Shown: piece after piece, positions 1 to 6,623 of the stretch
Layout: each line of letters starts with the position of its first letter
Position numbering within the stretch: position 1 is the stretch's first letter
DNA from: Pseudomonadota bacterium
Lineage (GTDB): Bacteria; Pseudomonadota; Gammaproteobacteria; Steroidobacterales; Steroidobacteraceae
Direction of reading: 5' to 3'
Assembly (NCBI GenBank): GCA_023423935.1
Contig: JAFAEQ010000078.1
Coordinates: 124,001 to 188,000, forward strand
DNA: 64,000 nucleotides
The notes under the pieces: model-generated
Database searches by the model: none
What the model was told of the DNA's origin: nothing
Seen by the model: only the letters and a program-made list of their open reading frames with translations
Program-made: the position numbers and the translations under genes

Positions 1-331
1 ACAGGCGGGATTTAGAGACCGTATTTAGTGACTTGAACGTGCTCGGTCGGGCACAATGACGACGGTTAAGACTCCAAAGAACTTGCGTACCTGCGCGGTG
101 CTCGTGCCCGAAAGCTTAAGTACTTGGACGAACCAACCCCGACGGGGTCTTGATCTACGAGGAGCTTGGTGCCGGTATTCCGGTCGGGGCGGGCGCGGGA
201 TGAGTCCGCTGCGTTGGGCTTATTAGAACCGGGCGCATTTCAATTTGCAAGCCTCACGGTTCGCACTTCAGGGACCATTGCAACAACACACTCCACCCTT
301 CACATCACCACAGGCCCACCTTACTTACTCA
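1..331. other. Left-edge non-coding stretch, probable rhlB leader
   Basis: I recognise no gene here. One frame beginning at base 3 stays open for 18 codons and stops at 57-59, so the tail of a gene entering from the left is possible but unsupported. The stretch holds a short GC hairpin (CCCCGACGGGG near 137-147) and a second one around CCGGTATTCCGG near 173. A TTG at 245 is in frame with rhlB, but the extra 29 residues it would add are low-complexity and do not resemble the RhlB N-terminus, so I treat this as leader sequence. No clear promoter was recognised. Confidence 0.3.
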
Positions 332-1801
332 ATGGCTGAATCACACCTCACTGAATTGTCCTTCTCGAGTCTGCATCTGCCCGAAACACTGCAGAAAGGA
401 CTTGCGGATGCCTCTTTCGAACGCTGCACGCCGATCCAGGCTCAGACACTGCCACAGGCCCTGGCGGGCATCGACGTTGCAGGTCAGGCACAAACCGGAA
501 CGGGTAAGACGGCGGCGTTTCTGGTCGCGCTCTATGCGCGGTTGATTCGCGAGCCGATACCGGCATCGAGGAGTCTGAATGCGCCACGCGCATTGATCAT
601 CGCCCCAACGCGCGAACTGGCAGTGCAGATCCATGGCGATGCCCAGACGCTCGGCTCGCATACGGGACTGCAGTTGGGACTCGCCTTTGGTGGGGTTGAT
701 TACGAAAAACAAAAGCACCATCTCGAACAGGGCGTCGACATCCTGATCGGCACCCCCGGACGGATCATCGATTTCATGAAGCAGCACGTGATCGATCTGC
801 GCTTCGTGCAGGTGCTCGTGCTGGATGAAGCCGATCGCATGTTCGATCTCGGATTCATCAGCGACATCCGATACATCTTGCGGCGCCTCCCTGCGCCCGA
901 TCAGCGGCTGAATATGCTCTTTTCCGCGACGCTCTCGCAGCGCGTGCTGGAGCTTGCGTACGAGCACATGAACGATCCGACGCTCGTGCGCATCGAGCCC
1001 GACAAGATGACCGTCGATCGCATTCGTCAGGTGATTTACTACCCTTCGAACGAAGAAAAGCCCAGGTTGCTGGTCGGCCTTCTGAAACAGATGGACCCGC
1101 GACGCAGCATGGTCTTCGTGAACACGCGTCGAGCCGCCGAGGACATCGAACGCCTGCTTCAGAGCAATGGCATCAATGCGGAGGCAATCTCGGGCGACGT
1201 ACCGCAGCGCAAGCGCTTGCGCATGCTGCGCGATTTCCATGACGGGACGCTTGCCGTACTGATCGGCACCGATGTCGCATCCCGCGGGCTGCACATCCCG
1301 GATGTGAGCCACGTGTTCAATTACGATCTTCCGCAGGATCCCGAGGACTATGTGCATCGCATCGGACGTACCGCGCGCGCAGGTGCGGAAGGCGATGCCA
1401 TCAGCTTCGGCTGCGAGGAATATGTGATGTCGCTTCCGGACATCGAGTCATATATCGATCGCAAGATCCCGGTGGCTCCCGTACCGACGGACGCGCTTCC
1501 AGAAATCTCGGAGCCCGCGCGCAGCAGCCGGCATTCTCATCGCGGAAACGGCGGCCCCAGCCGATCATCGCATGGCGGTCGCGGCGGTCAGCGCCCACAG
1601 CGACGCCAGCGAAATGAGCGACCCCAGCAGAGCACGCGTCCGCCTTCGTCCAGCGCAGAGCCCGCCCCCGCACCCACTGCTTCGTCGGACGCTTCTGCCG
1701 AGGGAGCTACGGCCGGCCCCAACAAGCGTCGGCGTCGCCGGCGTCGCGGGAATCGACCTGCACAAGGTGGCTCGGGCGATACGCCTCCGGCAACGGAATA
1801 A
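332..1801 (+). CDS. rhlB: ATP-dependent RNA helicase RhlB (DEAD-box)
   Basis: DEAD-box RNA helicase of 489 residues, expected to unwind RNA duplexes for the RNase E degradosome in the cytoplasm. The N-terminus (MAESHLTELSF) lines up with E. coli RhlB (recalled as MSKTHLTEQKF), which is why the ATG at 332 is preferred over the in-frame TTG at 245. Visible motifs: Q-motif (CTPIQ, about residues 32-36), Walker A AQTGTGKT (53-60), PTRELA, DEAD in VLDEADRMFD (about 167), SAT, and the C-terminal HRIGRTARAG. After about residue 400 comes a long basic tail of RGG-like and poly-Arg stretches, longer than in E. coli, probably an RNA or degradosome binding arm. It converges on yrfG with only 10 bp between stops. 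Confidence 0.95.
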   Translation: MAESHLTELSFSSLHLPETLQKGLADASFERCTPIQAQTLPQALAGIDVAGQAQTGTGKTAAFLVALYARLIREPIPASRSLNAPRALIIAPTRELAVQIHGDAQTLGSHTGLQLGLAFGGVDYEKQKHHLEQGVDILIGTPGRIIDFMKQHVIDLRFVQVLVLDEADRMFDLGFISDIRYILRRLPAPDQRLNMLFSATLSQRVLELAYEHMNDPTLVRIEPDKMTVDRIRQVIYYPSNEEKPRLLVGLLKQMDPRRSMVFVNTRRAAEDIERLLQSNGINAEAISGDVPQRKRLRMLRDFHDGTLAVLIGTDVASRGLHIPDVSHVFNYDLPQDPEDYVHRIGRTARAGAEGDAISFGCEEYVMSLPDIESYIDRKIPVAPVPTDALPEISEPARSSRHSHRGNGGPSRSSHGGRGGQRPQRRQRNERPQQSTRPPSSSAEPAPAPTASSDASAEGATAGPNKRRRRRRRGNRPAQGGSGDTPPATE

Positions 1802-1811
1802 GAAGAAGCGC

Positions 1812-2504
1812 TCAGGCGTTCAGGAGATCGAGAACGCCCCCGACCGCTGGAAATTCCGTATGCACGCGCTCCGCGCCCGAGGAATCCGGACGCGCGATGG
1901 CGAAAATTTGCGCAATCCCGAAATCGCGCGCAGCTCGCAGGACCGACAGGCTGTCGTCGACGAACAGACTGCGAGCGGCATCGAAATGCAGCGCGTCCTG
2001 AGCGCGCACCCAGAACTCGCGCGTTTCCTTAGGGGCGCGATAGTCATGCGAGCTCACCACCGCATCGAAATGCGACGTGAGCTGCGTCTGCCCGGCTTTG
2101 ACGTCGAGACTGTCGCGATGCGCATTCGTCAGCAGAATCGCGCGCAGTCCGCGCCGCCTCAGCTCACACAGGAACTCTTCCGCACCCAGCAGATAGCGCA
2201 CCTGCTCACGAACTTCGTATTTCAGACGCGCGATATTGATGTCGAGCTCATGCGTCCAATAATCGGTGCAGTACCAGTCGAGCGTTCCATGGACTGCCGC
2301 GAAGCGCGGCTCCAGGGCTCGCCTCGCCTCCTCCAGAGTCAGCCCGTGGCGCTGCGCAAAGCGCTCGGGGACGAGTTCCAGCCAGAAATAATTGTCAAAT
2401 TGCAGGTCGAGCAGCGTGCCGTCCATGTCCAGCAACACCGTATCGATGCGCCGCCAATCCGGACGATGCCGAGATGAGCAGAAACTGGGAGCAATCGTGG
2501 TCAT
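1812..2504 (-). CDS. yrfG: YrfG-type GMP/IMP nucleotidase (HAD family)
   Basis: HAD-superfamily phosphatase of 230 residues. The sequence VLLDMDGTLLDLQFDNYFW carries HAD motif I (DMDGT at 26-30) followed by the stretch typical of E. coli YrfG, a purine 5'-nucleotidase acting on GMP and IMP. Motif II is in ILLTNAH, the motif III lysine is in PKETREFW, and motif IV is LFVDDSLSVL. Two starts are possible, ATG at 2504 or ATG at 2519 (five residues longer); the family N-terminus does not decide between them. It is divergent from the DUF3301 gene. Purine nucleotide turnover is inferred from family membership. Confidence 0.88.
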   Translation of the reverse strand: MTTIAPSFCSSRHRPDWRRIDTVLLDMDGTLLDLQFDNYFWLELVPERFAQRHGLTLEEARRALEPRFAAVHGTLDWYCTDYWTHELDINIARLKYEVREQVRYLLGAEEFLCELRRRGLRAILLTNAHRDSLDVKAGQTQLTSHFDAVVSSHDYRAPKETREFWVRAQDALHFDAARSLFVDDSLSVLRAARDFGIAQIFAIARPDSSGAERVHTEFPAVGGVLDLLNA

Positions 2505-2573
2505 GAGAAGCCGTATCATAGCGACTCCGGCGCCACCTTCAGGCGTCCGCGATCCACGGTCGGAGCTTTTCTG

Positions 2574-3056
2574 ATGTTGCTGAGCTGGACGGCTCTTGCG
2601 CTGCTCGTGCTGGCAGGCCTCCTCGCCTGGTTCTGGCAGGACAGTCTTGCGGCCCGCGAACGCGCCAATGCCGCAGCGATGGAAGCCTGCGAGCGGCTGG
2701 CGCTGCAGTTCCTCGATGGCACGGTGGCGTTCGCCCGCATCGGCTTCACACGAGGCGCTGGCGGAGGACTCGCGTTGCGTCGGACCTACGTGTTCGACTA
2801 CACCGCGAACAGTATCGAGCGGCTGCAAGGCTTCGTCGTGCTGCTGGGACACCGAGTGGAAAGCGTGGGATACGCGTCCGTGGTGCCGGTTCGGCCTCCA
2901 GCCTTGCCACCGGTCTCGCCGGAGCCTGAAGCAAATGAGCCACCGCCTGCGAATCGCGACAACGTGCTCGACCTGGAGCGCTGGCGCGAGTCGCACCGGC
3001 GACAAGTGACGCACGTACGCGACAGCCGCGAGGATCGCGGCGATGGTCGGCAGTAA
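2574..3056 (+). CDS. DUF3301 domain membrane-anchored protein
   Basis: A 160-residue protein with one N-terminal membrane segment (about residues 2-22, LLSWTALALLVLAGLLAWFW), then a conserved region (AAAMEACERLALQFLDGTVAF ... TYVFDYTANSIERLQGFVVLLGHRV), matching my memory of DUF3301 proteins. The C-terminal third is Pro-rich then charged and looks disordered. With so short an N-terminal cytoplasmic stub, the bulk could lie on either face of the inner membrane. Function is unknown. It is divergent from yrfG and 92 bp upstream of the ydcH-like gene. Confidence 0.75.
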   Translation: MLLSWTALALLVLAGLLAWFWQDSLAARERANAAAMEACERLALQFLDGTVAFARIGFTRGAGGGLALRRTYVFDYTANSIERLQGFVVLLGHRVESVGYASVVPVRPPALPPVSPEPEANEPPPANRDNVLDLERWRESHRRQVTHVRDSREDRGDGRQ

Positions 3057-3148
3057 CCTCGAGACGCACACGTGATCGCGTTCGTCGGTAGCATCCAGTC
3101 TGGCCGGTTCTGGCTGTCAGTCATCGGCTTCTATAAAGTACGGCCGCG

Positions 3149-3373
3149 ATGAGCGATTCGGAAAACAAAGTCGAAACGGAGACCTTCCGGCGTCTCGAGC
3201 GCCTGCGGGATCTGCGCATCGAGCACCGCGATCTCGATGATGTGATCAATCGCCTGCAGATGGACCTCTACGTCAACGAAGTTCAGTTGCGACGACTCAA
3301 GAAGCGCAAGCTCATGCTCAAGGATCAGATTGCGCGCCTGGAAAGCGAACTCATCCCCGACCTCAACGCCTGA
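3149..3373 (+). CDS. YdcH/DUF465-type small coiled-coil protein
   Basis: A 74-residue, highly charged, mostly helical protein (RRLERLRDLRIEHRDLDDVI ... LRRLKKRKLMLKDQIARLE). The pattern H-x-x-L-D-x-x-I ... L-K-K-x-K-L-x-L-K-D-x-I is the signature of DUF465 (YdcH). The role is not established; a short antiparallel coiled-coil is likely. The spacer upstream contains TATAAA at about 3134, a plausible -10 element, but no good -35. The MscS channel gene starts 24 bp downstream, so the two are probably co-transcribed. Confidence 0.85.
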   Translation: MSDSENKVETETFRRLERLRDLRIEHRDLDDVINRLQMDLYVNEVQLRRLKKRKLMLKDQIARLESELIPDLNA

Positions 3374-3396
3374 CAGAAAAACAGTAAAGCGATCAC

Positions 3397-4710
3397 ATGC
3401 AGGAACTGCTGCTCAAGGTAAGCCGCCAACTCGAGGCGCTGCTTACTCCCGAAGCATTGCTGCAACTGGCCGCCATCGCCATCGCCATCCTCCTGGCGTG
3501 GTGGTTCGGACGCCAGGTGCGTAATACGGATCGCGCGCGCGCCGCCCTGGTTCAAACCGGATTCCAGGCACGACTTGCCGAAGCTGTCGCCATCGCGAGC
3601 CCGCACTTCGCAGCGCTCGTGATCATCGCCGCATGGGGCGGCGTACTGCATGCCTTCAAAGCGCCCAGCGATCTCGTCGATCTGGCAATCACGCTCGCTG
3701 GCCTGCTGCTCCTGATCCGCGTCGCTGTGTACCTGGTGCGCCTGTCGCTGGGTAATCGCACGAAGGGCTGGGGCAACATGATCACCTTCGTCATCTGGGC
3801 CGTGCTCGCCTTGCACGTGCTCGGATGGTTCGATCCTCTGGTGCAGGCACTCGACAGCGTCGGCGTCAAGACCGAGAAGTCGCGCATTACGTTGTGGTCG
3901 GTACTGAAGCTCCTGTTCACGGTCGGCGCCTTCATCCTGATCGCGGTGTGGGTCGCACGCTGGTTCGAGCAGCGGCTGATGGCGATGCAGGGCCTGGCGC
4001 TCAGCATGCGCATCGGCATTGCGAAATTCTCGCAAGCATTCCTGATCGCTCTTTCCATCCTGCTCGGCCTGAACGCAGCGGGTCTCGATCTCACGACGCT
4101 GAATGTGCTCACCGGCGCGATCGGTGTCGGCCTGGGCTTCGGCTTGCAGGCGATCGTCGCAAACTTCATCAGCGGCTTCGTGCTGCTGATGGATCGATCG
4201 ATCAAGCCGGGCGATGTCATCAGCTTCACGGGCACCACCGGTACGACCACCGAAGGTTTTGGCTGGGTGCAGGAGCTGCGCGGTCGTTACGTGGTCGTTC
4301 GCGACCGCGACGGCGTGGAAACACTCGTGCCGAACCAGCACCTGATCACCAACCCCGTGATCAATTGGAGCTACACGGATCCGCGCGTGCGCCTGAAGCT
4401 TCCCGTCCGCGTCAGTTATAAAGACGACCCCGAGAAAGCGCTGGCCACCTTGCTCAAAGCAGCTGAGGGTCAGTCACGCATTCTGCGCGATCCCGCTCCG
4501 GTCGCCCGCATGATGGGATTCAACGATTACGGCTTCGACCTGGAATTGCGGTTCTGGATTTCCGATCCTCAGGAGGGTGTGAACAACGTGCGCTCCGACG
4601 TCAATCGGGCGATCTGGCGCCTGTTCAAGGAAGAGGGCATCAGGATTCCGGTCGCACAGCGTGAGATCAAAATGCTGTATTCCGACGGACCGGAAGCAAG
4701 AGACGTGTGA
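3397..4710 (+). CDS. MscS-family mechanosensitive ion channel
   Basis: A 437-residue inner-membrane channel expected to open on membrane tension during hypo-osmotic shock. There are about five hydrophobic helices (near residues 24-42, 68-88, 95-115, 127-148 and 168-190) before the pore-lining region GAIGVGLGFGLQAIVANFISG (about 243-263), rich in Gly/Ala as in MscS TM3. The signature MDRSIKPGDVI and the beta domain (GRYVVVRDRDGVETLVPNQHLITNPVINWS) follow, then the C-terminal alpha/beta part. It is larger than MscS (286 residues) because of extra N-terminal helices. The paralogue type (YbdG-, YnaI-like or other) cannot be assigned. A heptad-repeat array begins 10 bp after the stop. Confidence 0.9.
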   Translation: MQELLLKVSRQLEALLTPEALLQLAAIAIAILLAWWFGRQVRNTDRARAALVQTGFQARLAEAVAIASPHFAALVIIAAWGGVLHAFKAPSDLVDLAITLAGLLLLIRVAVYLVRLSLGNRTKGWGNMITFVIWAVLALHVLGWFDPLVQALDSVGVKTEKSRITLWSVLKLLFTVGAFILIAVWVARWFEQRLMAMQGLALSMRIGIAKFSQAFLIALSILLGLNAAGLDLTTLNVLTGAIGVGLGFGLQAIVANFISGFVLLMDRSIKPGDVISFTGTTGTTTEGFGWVQELRGRYVVVRDRDGVETLVPNQHLITNPVINWSYTDPRVRLKLPVRVSYKDDPEKALATLLKAAEGQSRILRDPAPVARMMGFNDYGFDLELRFWISDPQEGVNNVRSDVNRAIWRLFKEEGIRIPVAQREIKMLYSDGPEARDV

Positions 4711-4720
4711 AGAAAATCAG

Positions 4721-4800
4721 TAGTGAGTAATGAGTAACGAAGAGCTGAAACGATTGTAGATCGTCGCTTCTTTTTCATTGCTCATTGCCATTACTCATTG
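4721..4800. repeat. Heptad-repeat inverted array A
   Basis: The left arm holds TGAGTAA-type heptads (GTGAGTAATGAGTAAC, 4723-4738) and the right arm holds the complementary type (TCATTGCTCATTGCCATTAC, 4775-4794), separated by about 36 bp. The arms can pair imperfectly into a long hairpin. It lies between the mscS-type gene and arfB, both on the plus strand. The same heptad family recurs at three other sites in the window. Confidence 0.8.
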
Positions 4801-5217
4801 TCCACTGCGAAGCACATGCGCTCTCCTCCTCCGGCCGCCCTCACCTTCCATGCGATTCGCTCCGGCGGACCCGGCGGGCAGAACGTCAATAAGGTCGCGA
4901 GCGCGATCCAATTACGATGCGATCTGAAGGAGTGGCCGCAACTCCCCGAGCGCATTCGCGCCCGACTGCGAACGCTCGCGGGTCGGCGCATCAGCGATGA
5001 CGATGTCATCGTGATTACCGCGCAACGCCATCGCAATCAGGAACAGAATCGACGCGACGCACTCGAACGGCTGGAGGCCATGATCGAGCAAGCCGCGATC
5101 GAGCCTAAGATCCGGCACGCAACCAAACCGACACGTGCATCGAAAGAAAGACGCCTGCAAGGCAAGGTTCAGCGAAGTCGTATCAAAGCAAACCGCGGCA
5201 AAGTGCGGGAGGATTAG
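4798..5217 (+). CDS. arfB: Alternative ribosome-rescue factor / peptidyl-tRNA hydrolase ArfB
   Basis: Release-factor-like protein of 139 residues that frees stalled ribosomes by hydrolysing peptidyl-tRNA. The catalytic GGQ lies in RSGGPGGQNVNKVAS, and the basic C-terminal tail (KPTRASKERRLQGKVQ, then RSRIKANRGKVRED) matches the E. coli ArfB (YaeJ) tail that inserts into the mRNA channel. The TTG start at 4798 gives the same number of residues before the conserved core as I recall for E. coli ArfB; the ATG at 4816 would be six residues shorter. Neither has a clear Shine-Dalgarno sequence, and the TTG lies at the edge of the heptad array. It converges on pldA. Confidence 0.85.
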   Translation: MSTAKHMRSPPPAALTFHAIRSGGPGGQNVNKVASAIQLRCDLKEWPQLPERIRARLRTLAGRRISDDDVIVITAQRHRNQEQNRRDALERLEAMIEQAAIEPKIRHATKPTRASKERRLQGKVQRSRIKANRGKVRED

Positions 5218-5243
5218 CAGCTAGAGCAACGAAGAAATCCCCC

Positions 5244-5326
5244 TTCTCATTCCTCATTCCTCATTCCTCATTTTCATTCCTCATTTTTCATTTCTCATTG
5301 CTCATTGCTCATTGCCCGTTGCTCAT
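5244..5326. repeat. Heptad-repeat array B (TNCTCAT)
   Basis: A near-perfect 7-bp-period array of about a dozen units: TTCTCAT, three TCCTCAT in a row (5251-5271), a 6-bp unit, TCCTCAT, TTTTCAT, then TGCTCAT twice (5299-5312), TGCCCGT and TGCTCAT (5320-5326). It fills the spacer between the convergent genes arfB and pldA and ends 4 bp before the pldA stop codon. Unlike the other three arrays there is almost no complementary left arm. Confidence 0.9.
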
Positions 5327-5330
5327 CGCC

Positions 5331-6521
5331 TCACAGCGCCACCGCGATTCCCAGCCGTAACTGCGAGTCCAGTTTGTCGCGATAGTTGAGCAAGCTCTCG
5401 CCATAGCCGCCGAAGTATTGAAGGGTTAGCCAGCCGGTCAGGTCACCTCCGCTCAGTTTCGAAAGCGGATACGACAGATTCAGTTCGGCACTGCCGTAAC
5501 TGCGGCGCGTGCCTTTGCGCAGCGTCGCCCAGAAATCCAGCCCGCCCTTGCTGCCAATGCCGAACAATAGATCTACGTAACCGCGGTAATCAGCGATGTC
5601 CGGGTTGTCGTCCTCGCCCATGTAGTTGTGGATCAGCGGTGCGACGAAGAAACGCAGGCCATCGGGATCGCCGACGGTGAGAGTCGGACGCACGTAAACC
5701 ATGTTATAGCTGCGCGATGTATCGCCATCCTTGCCGTTCGACTCGTGGCCGAGTCCCGTCTCCACTCCGAATCGCACCTGACCATCGTTCGCGCGCGCGA
5801 GATCGTGATTGGCGTAGAACAGTCGGGGCCGGTAGCTCGAATCGCGGAAGGGTTTCGACAGCTCGTTGAGATCCCACAGAGAGGTCTGCGAGAACGACAG
5901 ATACAGATCGTCGATCCAGGGAAGCTTGCGAGCCCACGAACCCTTGTCGTCGAAGAGGCGATAGCGAAAGCTGATCTGGAACTTCGCATTCAACCCGCCA
6001 TCGCCGCCGATGAGGAAATACACCGGATCGTAGACCGAGACAGCGAGTGGCGGCGGCTTGTCGACCAGCAGACTACCGCTCTGGCTCGCCTGACGGGCAT
6101 TCTCCGAATCCTCGATCGCAGGTGTCGCGGCCGGATCGACTTGCACCACGACTGCATTTGCAGAGAACCCTGTCGTTCTCAATGTGACCGGACCTTCTAT
6201 CGCTTTCGGCAAGACTCCGCTCAACCTGATCCTCGAGAACTCACGCGGATCTACAATGATCGTTCCGGTGGTCTCCGGGATGAACTCCAGCGTCGAAACA
6301 GTAGTCGGCGCCTCCAGTCGCACATGGATTTCCGAAGGAAGATCCACTTCCATGGGCTCTGTCGTCTCGTTGGTGATCGTCAGCAGCAGCTGAACCCCCG
6401 CTCCCGCAGACACACGTGTCTGGTCTGTGGCGAGCACCATGTCGGCGTGCGCCTGGAATGCCATGAGCGTAGCGATCAGGCCCGTTATTGACTTGTGCAT
6501 GGCAGTAATCGGTCGAGACAT
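5331..6521 (-). CDS. pldA: Outer-membrane phospholipase A (PldA/OMPLA)
   Basis: Calcium-dependent outer-membrane phospholipase A1/A2 that removes phospholipids misplaced in the outer leaflet. The catalytic triad is readable as His259, Ser261 and Asn273 in GLGHESNGKDGDTSRSYN; the His-x-Ser and Ser-to-Asn spacing of 12 match E. coli His142/Ser144/Asn156. The barrel opens with YDPVYFL and ends in LGIAVAL. A signal peptide runs to about AFQAHA; ATG at 6500 (MHKSITGLI) gives a tighter signal peptide than ATG at 6521. At 396 residues it is about 100 longer than E. coli PldA. The excess is an N-terminal beta-rich domain (residues about 28-135) of unknown role before the barrel. Confidence 0.9.
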   Translation of the reverse strand: MSRPITAMHKSITGLIATLMAFQAHADMVLATDQTRVSAGAGVQLLLTITNETTEPMEVDLPSEIHVRLEAPTTVSTLEFIPETTGTIIVDPREFSRIRLSGVLPKAIEGPVTLRTTGFSANAVVVQVDPAATPAIEDSENARQASQSGSLLVDKPPPLAVSVYDPVYFLIGGDGGLNAKFQISFRYRLFDDKGSWARKLPWIDDLYLSFSQTSLWDLNELSKPFRDSSYRPRLFYANHDLARANDGQVRFGVETGLGHESNGKDGDTSRSYNMVYVRPTLTVGDPDGLRFFVAPLIHNYMGEDDNPDIADYRGYVDLLFGIGSKGGLDFWATLRKGTRRSYGSAELNLSYPLSKLSGGDLTGWLTLQYFGGYGESLLNYRDKLDSQLRLGIAVAL

Positions 6522-6623
6522 GAAGATGCAGCGTTGTCGAGATCAGGAAGTGTTGTCAACGCGGAAAATATGGACGAACGCCTGCGCGCGCAGGAACGCC
6601 TCACGCTCTTGCGAGCTTCGACC

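Noticed and set aside
3..59. Open frame of 18 codons at the left edge that could be the tail of an incoming gene.
   Set aside because: Too short to identify, and chance explains it equally well.
341..1357. Long antisense frame opposite rhlB, and similar antisense frames opposite most large genes (for example over uvrA and the flavin oxidoreductase).
   Set aside because: They mirror conserved genes, have no recognisable domains, and are expected in GC-rich coding DNA.
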